A DNA stretch of 64,000 nt from Marisa cornuarietis (lineage: Eukaryota > Mollusca > Gastropoda > Architaenioglossa > Ampullariidae): assembly GCA_004794655.1 (NCBI GenBank), contig SMMW01000087.1, positions 2,303,501 to 2,367,500 of the forward strand, in the 5' to 3' direction. This document shows positions 48,872 to 60,588 of the stretch, in pieces. A program made the position numbers and the translations under genes. Every line of letters begins with the position of its first letter. The first letter of the stretch is position 1. The notes beneath the pieces were generated by a model, which was not told the origin of the DNA, searched no databases, and saw only the letters and a list, made by a program, of their open reading frames with translations.

Positions 48872-49111
48872 ACACACACACACCAGTCCATTTTCATCAG
48901 TGTACCGTTTGACAGTCACTGTTCCACTTGCGTATTACTCGTATATATTCATAAAGAATTGGAGCATAGGTTCCGTTGTCTCTATAATCTTCTTACACAA
49001 CATCTCTGTCGTCGCCACAAGTGATGAAAACCTGAATAATGTGTTGCAGTATCCTCAGTGACATGGATGGTCTTGCTGACGACACTAGTCTACATGTGGG
49101 CGCGCACATAA
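39259..49111 (+). CDS. Copy B: signal peptide, two six-Cys domains, mucin stalk, C-terminal anchor
   Basis: Complete 10-exon gene of unrecognised family, 279 aa. Exons: 39259-39289, 41683-41788, 43006-43145, 43793-43898, 44104-44207, 44770-44787, 47255-47383, 47860-47934, 48595-48663 and 49050-49111. All are GT-AG and every junction is in frame. Residues 1-18 are a hydrophobic signal peptide. Cys domain 1 has cysteines at 23, 30, 45, 54, 65 and 90; domain 2 at 103, 110, 127, 136, 144 and 167. Four N-glycosylation sequons are present (22, 89, 109, 164), three of them NCT/NCS. Residues 170-236 are a Thr/Ser-rich stalk on two exons. 238-259 is Asn/Gly-rich. 261-279 is hydrophobic ([19 protein letters not shown]), suiting a GPI-attachment signal or a membrane anchor. 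It should be a cell-surface glycoprotein; ligand and role are unknown. Confidence 0.75.
39838..40022 (+). repeat. SINE tail with (CCAA)n expansion
   Basis: GTGATATAGCCTTAGTTGC, the SINE/LINE 3' tail, is followed by about 40 nearly perfect CCAA units (39861-40022). Copy C has the same tail at 57020-57081 with only five units. The LVGW/NQPT open frames here are translations of the repeat, not genes. Confidence 0.95.
43537..43618 (+). mobile_element. Short LINE 3'-end insertion in copy B intron 3
   Basis: About 82 bp present in B but not in A (25363), ending AATAAAGTTGTATTGCATTG. This is a common 3' end of non-LTR elements. ATTTC occurs at both edges and may be a target duplication. Confidence 0.65.
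44236..44311. repeat. (GT)n microsatellite after copy B exon 5
   Basis: About 38 GT units just downstream of the exon 5 donor. The copy A position (29461-29490) holds a much shorter GT/GC tract. Confidence 0.95.
45289..45375. repeat. (CA)n microsatellite within the solo LTR
   Basis: About 43 CA units inside the LTR. Confidence 0.95.
45395..45735. repeat. 78-bp minisatellite within the solo LTR
   Basis: Four units, exactly 78 bp apart, marked by GAGCCACCCA at 45481, 45559 and 45637 and a diverged GAGCGA at 45715. Each also has GCCTCTCGGGG and CAGACGTT. 78 is divisible by three, which explains the long overlapping open frames here; there is no sign of translation. Confidence 0.9.
46400..46700 (+). 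mobile_element. LINE/SINE 3' end in intron 6 (copy B)
   Basis: Ends GCGCTATATAAATCACACA followed by (TTA)n. The related stretch in copy A is 30390-30700, and copy C keeps only the end (58611-58700). The element predates the duplications. Confidence 0.6.
48471..48552. repeat. (GT)n microsatellite upstream of copy B exon 9
   Basis: About 40 GT units, ending 42 bases before the exon 9 acceptor. Confidence 0.95.
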
Positions 49112-49326
49112 CTCCGTACTCCTTCACGGGGATACAGCATGCTATGACTTTCTTTACTTTCTGCTTGATCGTTTATTGTCATTTTTGTTTAAGATGTTAT
49201 TGTAACCTGTCCACTTTTCCCAGTGTGGCTTCCATTGGTCACTTTTTTATTTACTGTACTCTCGGAAAAATTAACTTTAGACTTAAGTTTTATCATAGGT
49301 TTGCACGAGGAGGAGGAGGGAGACAA

Positions 49327-49381
<55 letters not shown>

Positions 49382-49892
49382 TGTGTGAGCGTGCCTCCAA
49401 GTGTGTGTAGGAGGTGGGGGGAATATATATATACACACATACATACGTAAACACATTTATATTTTGCACGTGTTTGTTGTGTGAGATTTTATGTCAGAGT
49501 AGTGGTGGGCGAAGAGATAATATCAATGCATTCCTGCACTTACAATACAAACAACATTCTTTATTATTTTTCCTGCTAAATAAGTTCTCAACTTTAACTA
49601 TACTAGTATTCATCGTAACTAACCCTGGAAGGCACAGAATCAATGTACAATATTTATTAACATATTTTAGTCCTGATATGGTTATATAATGTTACTGCTT
49701 TTGTTTCTGATATTTGTTTAACTGCATTCAACGAACTATAGAGCTATTGTACCAAAATCTTCAAGTGTCTTTGCTGCAACTGTATTTTATTCTCGTAATT
49801 AACCAGTTTTCATTCATGGGTTCAGTTCACTTGCTTCTGCTGTGTATGGAAAGCATCAGCCATTGCTATATCTCCACAACGTATTATTATTA

Positions 49893-49926
<34 letters not shown>

Positions 49927-50500
49927 TATTGCAGCCTAGACTTTGTGTGTAGAAAGTGTTGATGCTTGCGTATGACTGTCACAAATTCTTCCAGTGACAA
50001 GAGTAATTCAAATTCTCACAGTAGAAAATAAATACAAGTATTTTTTATTTACTTGTTATTGTCTGTAGTATCTAGCAGAGGTAAAAAAAAACTATGACGT
50101 TTATATTTTTATTTTCTTTGCTTTTCTTTATTTAAGTGAGGTCCTGAAAACCTTTTGTGACTCTCTTTCCTAATGTCTCTAGAAAAATAAGAATCTTGTC
50201 CGAAACGAGAAAACAAGAATGATTAACATGAAAGAGTGAGTATACAAATTGCTGACAAGTTGATTTAGAAATGTGTATGTATGCATATATAAAAACAAAG
50301 TAAAGAAGCTGGTAATCCCACACATAGAGCATGGTATTCATACACTAACATGGAGCACGCTATGTATGCACTAACATGGAGCATGATACTCACACTATAA
50401 CATTATACATGTCCACACGAGTACAAGTAAAGATATCACAGGTAGTAACTAATTGTACACATTTGAAACATGATGACAACTTTTTCTCTCTTTATTTCTC

Positions 50501-50534
<34 letters not shown>

Positions 50535-50553
50535 CACAACACACACACACCAC

Positions 50554-50625
<72 letters not shown>

Positions 50626-50700
50626 GACGTATGCATAGGCCAGATAAACATGTTCGTAATATAACTCGTCGCGGTTTTATTAAAGTAGGAACCGAACATG
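49112..50700 (+). other. Copy B 3' flank, shared with copy C
   Basis: Collinear with 60330-61800. It includes (GT)n at 49329-49378, (TTA)n at 49886-49928 and (CA)n at 50510-50622. No gene seen. It presumably includes the 3' UTR; no convincing poly(A) signal was assigned. Confidence 0.6.
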
Positions 50701-51650
50701 TTGATGCAATTTTTTTTCTTTTGTTGCTTATATAAAATATAACATGCACGATGACATCAAAATTGAATACTGATTTTACAAAATCAGCAAGAGGTAATAT
50801 GGAGAGAACCACCTTATCATTTTCAGGCTAAAGGTTAAGTCATGATGACTGTCACACGGTTTTTATTTTGTTTTACAAAAAGTCAAAAATCAAGACTTCT
50901 GGTGTTGAGCATCATTTCAAATGAAAACCGATAACACTCTTTTTCTTAACCCTTATAAAACTATAGAAAGAAAACATGTTCGCACAATTTGCCTTTTTCT
51001 GCAGTTTTTGTCTTCAGTGCCATTATTTAAGTGCTTATACTACAAGCATTTTAGTGAGTAGTTAAACTGCTGTATATTTCAGTTGATTTTTTAAAAACTG
51101 AACTGGACTCGATCGCATAATGGCCTCGAAGTATGCACGATGCTCGGATTCCTTGGCAGTTCTGTGGTGTTCCTGCTTTTTATATGAACTCAAGGCCACT
51201 GAATACTTGTAGACGGTGAGTATATAAGATCAGAGAGCGGTTGGCGTCCTGTCAGAAGGATACAGCGAGGCAAGATTGGCAACACGCTTTTGTCAACAGC
51301 CTCGTCCGGCACCTCCAAACCGCCACATCCGCAGTTTCATCGTTTTCCGTCAGACTGTTGATATGAATGCAAAAAGGTCTTGCACAGCAGGAATCTCTGC
51401 ACTTGAACTGCAGATGGCGTGATAATACCGTCGAGACACATTAAAAAAAAACAACAGACAGGCGGAGGGACACAGAGAAAGTGAGAGAAGGTGATAATGA
51501 GAGATGATGGTGAGAGAGCATTCATGGATTGGCGTATGATGCAGGACTTGTAAATAATTTGAACAATAAAGTAATGGTTTATATTTTACGCATACCATAA
51601 TAATATTGTATAATACATTTATGTAAATGGCTTCTGTGTCATCACTAGGT
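50701..51650. other. Unassigned intergenic DNA
   Basis: No gene, repeat or duplicate identified. Confidence 0.4.
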
Positions 51651-51654
51651 CGCT

Positions 51655-52310
51655 CTTATAAATTTTTCTGGACTGGCATAAGTGTTTGCAACTAGCCATT
51701 TTCAACTAGAAACCAGTTAAGAGGCGTACCGATGTTTGCTTTGCTTACGTCGGTCCCACTGTCTTTGTTTTGAGCACGTGCGCGCGCACCTGCGCCTCCT
51801 ACGACGCACAGGCCGAAAAAAAGCGGACAACAGCAATAATAAACAAGGGCGTGAAAATAATGATAATGATAATGAACCCAGATTTGAAAAGGCATGGAGT
51901 ACTCTTTAACCCTCTTTTAATTGTCTCTCTTTTTTTTTTTAATTCTTAACAGCGTTCTCATACTGCGGCACCCACTGTTCAAAACCAAATAGATGTCGAT
52001 CTTTAATATGCAAATATATTCTAATTTCATTCCAATGTGTCATCATTCCAATTGTATTCTGTGGTGACAGCGAAGTTTTTGTCTTTGATATTAATTTATT
52101 CAACGTGGCAAGAGAAGAAACACCTATATTTATTGTCCTTTGCGGCAGCGTCTTTTGTGGCAATTTTATTCTCTCCAGGATGTACATATGTTTGACATGT
52201 CGGATGATTTGCCTACGTCAACGCACTCAAGGCTCCCTACCCTGCCTCACCTTTGGGGATGTACCCTGACAAAAGCATTTTCTCGTCCCCACTCCTCTCT
52301 CTATCTCTCG
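51655..52310 (+). pseudogene. Degenerate remnant of a fourth copy (upstream/intron 1)
   Basis: Diverged matches occur in the right order: 51720-51790 to the upstream region near 18800 (GGCGTNCC-ATGTTTGCTTTGC), 51985-52060 to intron 1 near 20077 (CCAAATAGATGTCGATC), and 52180-52240 to 20270-20335. The signal-peptide exon was not found. It looks like an older, decayed unit. Confidence 0.55.
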
Positions 52311-52324
52311 CAATCTATGTATGA

Positions 52325-52760
52325 ATCAGGAGTTAGCTGGACAGTTTCTCTCAATGCCACTTTAACAGTATTGAAATCCACGTCGTTCAGCAAATGGACG
52401 CAACAAATATACATTGGCTGTTCGGACCTTCAACTGACCAACAAGCACCACCCCCCAACGATTTCCATCCCACTTCTATAGCTGAGCTACACACTCAAAG
52501 CGTCCTAAGAAAGTTTCCAGATCTTCCACAACTTCATCGAAAGCGGTAAGTTTTACTCGATAAGAACTGATCAACAGGTCTGATTGCGTTGAGTCGACTC
52601 CAGTCTCGAGCCGTTTCTTTTCCAACATGAAATAATACCGACACAACAGTCTTTTACCAGTTGCCGCCCTTCTCAACGTTTGGCAAGATTCGGCGCCCGT
52701 CCCGGTCAAAGACACCGAACAGCTGAAAAAGTCTCTCTTTCTTTCAGTCCTAATCTTCAT
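52325..52760 (-). mobile_element. Gypsy gag fragment, copy 3
   Basis: Paralogous to 17475-17910. The minus strand again shows VKLTAFDEVVEDLETFLGRF, and this copy has a longer open frame (94 codons) than copy 1. Confidence 0.7.
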
Positions 52761-53100
52761 TAGTTATGTTAGTGGAGCCTCTCAATGACGCCGTTACATG
52801 AAAGACAGAGCGGCCGAGATAGGACGCGCCCACGCACACACCCACACACTCCCACCCAAATCACTCGCCATCCACCCACCTTTTCTGTTTCCCGTTCTCA
52901 TCAAAACAAAGCAGGTGTGTAACAGGTACTACCGTCTCCAAAGAAGGCAGCTCCACGACAGGTATCCGCATCAGAATTGTGGCAGAAACAGCGGCAGTGG
53001 CTATAGGCTGGACAGGGTCTGGCGCTACGAGGACATCAGGTTTATTAGGAAGTTCCCCGAAGTACCAATCGGGATTTACGGATGTCAAACGTAGACTCTG

Positions 53101-54519
53101 TGTAACGTTTTGGGTGAAGAGTGCACTTATAAATGGATGAGAGCATGAGTGTACATCTACATGTAGCTACGCTCGCGGCACTCTTCTTCCTTTTTCACAC
53201 AAAAAGGCCCGGCCAGCGATTCCAACATTTAATGCTTTAAACGAAAGAAAGAAAGACTGAGAATGGTAAACAGAAATAGTGAAACTGTCTAAAACTGATG
53301 GAAAGTTAGGTCTCCCCGGCAATGTCACCGACGTGTTTTTGTCGATTCGACGGTCAGGTAATCCAGCTCGATCGGTCAGTTGAGTTAATGTCCAATACAC
53401 AGGAGTTCACTTGTCCCGCATAGAAGTCCACTCAAACTGACGATCACGAAGTTGCATCCAAGGCAGGTGAGTCGTCTGCACAGTTCTCCCGAACTGATGA
53501 TCGGCAGGTAATATCCAAGGCAGGTGAACTGACCGCATACAAGTTCACCTGGATTGATGACCGACAAATTATATCCAAAGCAGGTGTTCGAAAGCACAGA
53601 AGAAGTCCGTCCAACATTTAGATCTACGAGGAAGATCACGGCTTGGTAGGACCGCCTCGCTATAGACAATCTGCTGTTCATGTTGATTCAGCTTTGTCAT
53701 GCGGCAGGAGTGTTTCAGCGTCCGTAGTTACCGATGTGGACGTCTGTAGTCTCGCGCAGATTCCCGTAGAGTCCTTCTTAGAAGTAGAGTCCCTGACGGA
53801 TTGTAGTGAACATCTGCCGCCTCCGTGTCACCCAGTTCTCAATGAGGGTTGCTGCAGAGTGACCTCTCAGAAGTAGAGTCCCTGACAGATCGCAGTAAAC
53901 GTCTACCTTCTCCGTGTTACTCAGTTCACTTCAATGGCTCACCGTGTATAGGTCTGTTTTGACACAAAAAAAACTCCACCGAATCCAGAGACTAGCTTGC
54001 CTATGCTTGGCCCTCAGTGTAGGCAGTGATTCAGCATCTACCCTTCGGTAGAGACATTGCCAGTGTCCGTTACGATTCTCCCGCTGGCGGTGTGTAGGTC
54101 AGTCTTGACTGAGAGATCTCTGCTGAATGACGGGGAAACGTTAATTAAGCCCCCCTTACCTAATTCCCCGTCTACAGGTTTTGACCGATCACACCCTTAG
54201 CGTTCGAGTCACTAAGGTGATCGTCTAGTGACACTATGGCTAAGTGGGATCCACGCCGATCAAATACATTAATTTACCTTGTGGTGTAATCGGCGTGGAT
54301 TCTCACCTGAATTACGCACAGCTACACCATGTCGACTTGCTCAAAAATTAATCTTTTGTAACTAAGGAGTCTTACATTCTTTATTGCGTCATGGTGTGAT
54401 GTAGTATGCAGGTTTACGTCATACGGTCACGTGGCTACCCAAGAACGTGCCGCTGTTCTACGTAAACTTTTGAGCAAATGATACACTAAAAAATGGGGTT
54501 TTAGCCGCGATACGTTACA
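53101..54519. mobile_element. TG...CA element inside a LINE, probable solo LTR
   Basis: Starts TGTAACGTTT and ends ATACGTTACA, so the ends are short inverted repeats TGTAACG/CGTTACA. CTCTG flanks both sides (53096-53100 and 54520-54524). The empty site is seen at 18200-18215. The interior is related to 2463-3862, with about 90-bp subrepeats near 53779 and 53868. No coding region was recognised. Confidence 0.8.
54249..54300. other. Perfect 12-bp inverted repeat in the LTR-like element
   Basis: ATCCACGCCGAT at 54249-54260 and its reverse complement at 54289-54300 bracket a 28-base loop. The related copy at 3655-3706 keeps the arms with one mismatch, so the structure is shared by the family. 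Confidence 0.8.
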
Positions 54520-55289
54520 CTCTGCCTGCCGAAACGGAGAATACAGGCATTCAATAGAACAAGTGCCCGAGGAGGCTACTCCGTATCTCGTACAAGAACT
54601 TAGTACGAAGCACGGTCGACACAATTGCAGGACAGCAGGAACCTCTACTTGGAAAAGTCAAGCGGCGTGAACTGGTCTGGCACAATACCTTGTCGAAGAC
54701 TGTCCTTTAAGGTACATGAAAGGAGATCATCGCCGCGGTAGCAGGAGGAAGAACTGGCTGACGATTGTGAAGGAGTGGCCTGCTGCTCGTCCCTCACAGG
54801 ACCTGTTCACCATCACTCAAGACAGACCTGAGGGGCGGGCCTTGTCAGTCGTCGCGCTGCTCTCATCAACGATCATCTCATCTTTAATGACTTAATCAAA
54901 CAGTTAAAACAGTCAAAACGGAAAGATTTTTATTGATCACACAGAAATGCAGACAGAGACTAGAAGTATGAAGAAGGTCAAACACAATAATAGTGAAGTA
55001 GGTTAACACAGGCAGAGCTGCAGACGATTTTCCAAGATGATTTCATTTTGCGACATGGTGTTTCTAAGCAAAAATTCAACCTGCGCTGGTGTAGTAGCCA
55101 TCAAGATTTTAACATCTTGTTATTTAACTGATTCAGTGGTGCCGTTTCATCGTTTTGCTTTTTCCTTTTCTCTTTCTTTCTTTCTTTCTTTCTTTTTCCG
55201 TTGATTGATAATTCCTGTTTTACTGCGTTTTCCACCTTCTTTCAAGGAGGTACCTTTGTGTAACTCTCGAGTACTGTGACAACACTCAC

Positions 55290-56399
55290 ATCTACTGACA
55301 TGTTCATTGATGGTAGAAAGGAAACTAAACTTTTATGCTCAATGAAAAGTAGCACCCGCTGGGGATTTCGACAAGTATCTACGCGCCTTCTTCAAAATTA
55401 AAAGCCAAATGGTCAGTCAGATTTTTTTTTACACCGACGTGATGCAGACTATGTGTCTACACATCAGGGCTCGTGGATTTAAACAAATACTGGAGGTGGC
55501 AGCATTTAGCAATCGAGGTTCCTCACGGGTATAAACTTTAAGGTTTTTGTGGAAGATGTCTTCGTTTTGGGACTAAACAAATTCTGGCGTGTGGCACGCC
55601 ACTGCCCTTCCCCCTTCCCAAGATGTACTTCATCGACAACTTGACGTGAAGGACCGTAACCTCTTGTTTCACCACCAGCCATCCTAACACGGGAGGTTGG
55701 GTGTGTGGTGGTGAAACTAGATCCCTTTTCCCAAGAAGAGGTAAAAGGGCGTTCCTATGTTTGCTTTGCATACGTGGACGCCTTCTGTCCTGCTAACCGG
55801 TACATACATGCATCACTTCGCCTCCTCCAAAGTGCAGGTTGAAAGGAGAAGCAGATTGGGGGTACAAGGCAGACACAACTGTCGTCATCTTTTGCTGTCG
55901 AGGCTACAAAAGTCTTTAAGAAGATACAATACTAACGCACAAGTAAGTGTAAGTTATCATGATCAGACTGAAAAATAGGAAAACACTTGTCCTCGTACGT
56001 CCTCGATTCCAGAATTAACGTCTGTACGCCGTTAGCATTTATCATGTATGTGTGTTCTTTGTCTAAAGCACTTGAGTTCATCTTAATGGTGGAGAAAGGT
56101 GCTATAGAAATCATCATCATTATTATTATTATTAAGTCACAAGCCAGGCTTAAGACAGCGAGAGAGAAAGAAAGGACATCGTCTTTACTTAACTGTTCGG
56201 GTGTGAAAATTGGGAATCTGTGATACATCATTCTACAAAAACTTCTTCTTTAATCTGAGCAGCGATGTGGCAGCATCGATCGAAATAATTAATTAACATA
56301 AATTTAATTTCTCTGTAGCAGTTTGATTACGAAGTAAACTGCACCCCACTCAGACCATTTAGATTACATCAAGGAAGAAAACAAGAAAGCTGCCAGAAG
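55290..56399 (+). promoter_or_regulatory. Copy C upstream region
   Basis: Collinear with the upstream regions of A and B, including the conserved leader directly before the ATG. A 189-bp LINE tail is inserted at 55945-56133. Confidence 0.55.
55945..56133 (+). mobile_element. LINE 3'-end insertion upstream of copy C
   Basis: Absent from copies A and B, where GCACAAGTCACAAGCC is uninterrupted. It ends GGTGCTATAGAAATCATC plus a (TTA)n-type tail. AAGT occurs at both edges. Confidence 0.75.
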
Positions 56400-58656
56400 A
56401 TGCTGATATTTGTTCTTCTTTTACTCACAGGTGAGTATGTTTATTGTTTCTTATTTTATCATGTAGCAGGCGTGTATATTTTCTAGGAAAGCGGTTTTGA
56501 CTTTCAATATTTTTACATTATAAAGACTTTATCCAGATCTTGCATCACTTTCATCCTATTGGCAACCATAACCGTCTCCTTTCTGCTTCGTAACCGTTAT
56601 GTCTTTGAAAAAACAACCTTCTTGGTGAAGTCGTTGATGCTGTTGGCGACGACGTGGCTGCTGGATTACTTTCATACCCAAGAATTAATTATTGCGAAAA
56701 TTAGCTCAAGGCTTGAAGACGAAACTAAGGACAAGAGCTGATTCTGTAAAATTATGACAACAAAGAATAGAGAGAAGCAGGTGTGTATGGCGGCCATCAT
56801 GCTCTCAACCTCATCAAAGCCGTCAGCTGAAGGGTGGTCCTAGTGTTGCTTTGCCGTGCTCTAGGCTCAAGAGTGTATCACTCTTCCTACATTTATGGTC
56901 ATTTCTCAGGGTGCTAATGTTAAAATTTAAAATGAATTGATCTGTACATTCTGTATTTGGTATTTATACATGATTTTCGTTCTGTTTTTCAACGTTTTAA
57001 TGTAACATTACCATCTCTCGGCGTGATATAGCCTTAGTTGCTGGCACGGCATAAAATGGAACCAACCAACCAACCAACCAACCTCGACGAGAACAAAATC
57101 AGTTATAATAATAATAATAATAATCATAAGATTAATTTTGATAAGGTTCATAACTAACAACTCTGTCAGAGACAGATTATTAATGACAAGGTAGTGGGAA
57201 AAGTAATATTTATCATAAGAAAACGTGTCCATAAAACGTGCAGCAGCAACGACTTCACACCAATATTTCAGTTTTTTGGTCTGTTTTTATGGTTTCCTAT
57301 TGTTAACAAAGTATTTATAAATTAGTGTTCAAGTCGGGTTTCTCTTCATTTGTGTCAAAAAATTCCAAGGTCTTACTGGGATACTCATCCCTCGCAGCCA
57401 AATAGATGTCGATCCTTAATATACAAATTTATTCCGATTTTATTCCCAGGTCTCATTCCAGTTGTATTGTACGCTAGTAATACGTTGGATTGTTAGTAAT
57501 GCATTAAGCCTTTCAGGAGAAGAAGCATCTATGTTTTTCGTTGTGGCAACATTTTTTAATCCAAAAACCAGTTTGGTTCACTGGGCGTATGTTTGATGTG
57601 TGGAGTGATTTGCGTGCGTCAACACACTCAGACTTCACTACACTTCGCTCACCGTGTGTCTTCAGAATCTCGCAGCCATTTGATGTTTGAAGAAAAATAG
57701 AAAAGAAAAAAGTGTTCGCTATTTTTATTTCCGCTGATCAACTATTACAGATCACCACGAGGCTGTACTGAAATACGTCCTGGGCCGTGTCAACAGGTCT
57801 TGCGCTTGATACTAGCGGTGACAAGGGACAGCTTGGATAATGAGATGAGGTGGAAAAAGTCCTACCTCCCTGGAGACTTGCTTGTGTGCCGAGGTTACGA
57901 CTGTGCTGCCACTATGCACGCGAATAGATGATAAACGAACGGAAAAGGATAGAGAGACCTCTCCTTTGACGGGCCTTATACTTGCCTCCCCTCAACCCCA
58001 CCTTGGCTTATGTGAGCTGCCATATCCGCTGTCCCTATAAAGTCCAGAAATTGAACTGATAGGCAATAAGAAACAAAAGAAAAATGCACAGATAGAAAGA
58101 GTCAGAGAAAAAAAATGTTGCGAGAAAGCAAGAGAAAACAGAAAGAGAGAAAGAGTGGGGTGGGGTGGGGTGATGGGAGAATTTCACGAGGCGTGTCCGT
58201 GTGCGTTTCCGAACGAACAGGGGCTGATCAAGGTGTGGTCGCCCACGCTCTGTCGCACCCAGCGTCACATACTTATTCTCATCATAAACGTGTTCACTTC
58301 AACCTACGCCCCGAATATAATGAAGTGAAGGAGACTGTGGGCAGTGCGTGTGTTCAAACATGGGATGAAGACATCGCTGTGTACAGAGCGACGGAAGCGC
58401 ACCACGATGACCATTGTGCTGTCAGGTTCTGATTCACTGGCGACGTGGAGTGGAGAGGAAGGAAGCCTATAGGAAATATCGCAGGTTCCTAGAACAGAAT
58501 TAAGTGGCAAGAAGAGGAGGCAAATGTTTGATAGAGCCCATGTGATCTCGCGATGTCAGTCTGGCCGACAAGCCATTCGGGGCTGGATTGCAAGACTGCA
58601 CCTTTCTTCTTCCGTTCTTCGTATTCTGTTTTCTATTTGCGCTATATAAATCACAC

Positions 58657-58696
<40 letters not shown>

Positions 58697-60329
58697 GAAA
58701 TATCTTGTTTAAACATGTTTGTGTAGGATTATCAAACATGATTTGAAGTATTCAGCTAGGAGATTTGTTTATTAAAGTTAATATTAAAATAAAGCTGTGA
58801 CGAAAAAGATCAGCCGAACAGCAAGCTATACAGTAACTGTCTTTTAAAAAATACACGAATTCTCTGTCGTGACCCTGGAAGAATCAGATAAAGGTTGTCT
58901 CGTGACACTGCGGTCATTGAGGAACTGAGATGTTAGAGATACTAAAGACCCATTTTTCTTGGGGCCAGCTATTGTGAGGCCCGTACCCATCTCCTGTCCC
59001 CTGTTGCCTTACCTTCCCTAACAGTCTAAGTAGTCAAGCACCACTCCACAGTTGGGTCAAGAGAGCGGAAACACACTACATCACAAAGGTATCGAACTGC
59101 GGTTATTATCTTTTATCTGCACGTTAGAGTTTGAGCAAGGACAGTCTTTACTAATGTCTATTGTTTAAAACATTGCTATCCTCTTTCCCTTTGATTGGCA
59201 TCGTGTCAAAATTGTTGGCAACCCACGCCGGGCTTCTTGATCTATCACCCTGGATGGCAATCCACGACCGTATTGACTTCAACAGCCAGTCTGACGTCTA
59301 GCCAGGGCTCGACAACGATAACGACATCGACAACGACATCAACAATGACAACCAGCACCACGGCAGCGACTACAACACGGGGTAAGTGTCTCCTATTTGC
59401 CATAAGGGGCGCTCCAGTGCCCCAGAGGTGGTCGTGATCGTCACAGACACAACAAGGAGGCTGGGCAGAGGGTTTTGATCTCGCCGCTGGCATATCTAAT
59501 TTTTCTCTCATGACATCTGTTTATGGAGTTAGGCTTGCTTGTAAGTCTTTTTTATAATCACTCCGTGTAACGCCAACCAACCAACGAGTCGTGCATCAGA
59601 CTAGCTCTATCTTCCCTTCCAATCCCCCGTCCCTGTTACAGCCAGTTGCTTCATTTTTACTCACACGAAGAAAAACATCGATACTTATGAGCTGATGAGA
59701 CGATCGATGTGTTAATGTTAAACTTTATAAGGATCTATGACATCTTTAAATTTACTCGCTAGCTATGAGCTTTACAAGTTCGTCCAACTTTTGCATATGA
59801 GTGAATTCTTTCCTTTTAGACAACAGCAACAGCAAAAATAACACTCCTCGTGTCCTAGTCAAAGGAGGCAACGGAGGCAACAAAGTCGGTGAGTAAAGCA
59901 AGTCATGCGAGAAAGAGGCTGATTACAGTTTATTAGTAATCATGATTGCTAACATTTAAAGGGACAGAGTTTGGTCCCATTAACATAAGTCGACGCACAG
60001 AGCCTTTTGAAACAGAAGCATATGTACGTAAAACATACAAACCTTACACTAGCCCTTCTCCCTTTTTCTCTCTCTTTCTCTCTCTCTCTCACACACACAC
60101 ACCTGTCCATTTTCATCGATGTACCGTTTGAGAGTCACTGTTCCACTTGCGTATTACTCGAATGTATTCTAAAGAATTGGAGCACAGGTTTCGTTGTCCC
60201 TATAATCTTCTTACACAACATCTCTGTCGTCGCCACAAGTGATGATAACCTGATTAATGTGTTGCAGTATCCTCAGTGACATGGATGGTCTTGCTGACGA
60301 CACTAGTCTACATGTGGGCGCGCACATAA
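56400..60329 (+). pseudogene. Copy C: signal peptide, stalk and anchor exons only
   Basis: Retains exon 1 (56400-56430), the Thr-rich exon equivalent (59253-59381), the Asn/Gly exon (59820-59888) and the C-terminal exon (60268-60329). The cysteine-domain exons 2-6 are gone: intron 1 jumps near 58611 directly into the sequence equivalent to 46630 in B. The second stalk exon is also deleted (junction near 59779). All remaining exons are phase 1, so joining them would still be in frame (96 aa, ectodomain almost purely mucin-like). However, the Thr-rich exon's acceptor reads CCCTG instead of CCCAG, so normal splicing is unlikely. Probably a pseudogene; a mucin-only product through another acceptor cannot be excluded. 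Confidence 0.65.
57000..57081 (+). mobile_element. SINE/LINE tail with short (CCAA)5
   Basis: GGCGTGATATAGCCTTAGTTGCTGGCA followed by AAAATGGAACCAACCAACC. It is the orthologous insertion to the expanded array in copy B. Confidence 0.75.
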
Positions 60330-60543
60330 CTCCGTACTCCTTCACGGGGATACAGCATGCTATGACTTTCTTTACTTTCTGCTTGATCGTTTATCGTCAT
60401 TTTTGTTTAAGATGTTATTGTAACCTGTCCACTTTTCCCAGTGTGGCTTCCATTAGTCACTTTTTTATTTACTGTACTCTCGGAAAAATTAACTTAAGAC
60501 TTAATTTTTATCATATGTTTGCACGAGGAGGAGGGAGGCAAAG

Positions 60544-60588
<45 letters not shown>

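Larger units (their letters stand above)
52900..54880 (+). mobile_element. LINE RT C-terminal fragment, interrupted
   Basis: 52900-53100 matches 18005-18208. The LINE resumes at 54520 with GRRRKNW-like and KRRELVW blocks (frames disrupted), typical of a LINE C-terminus. The interruption is the 1419-bp element at 53101-54519. Confidence 0.7.
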
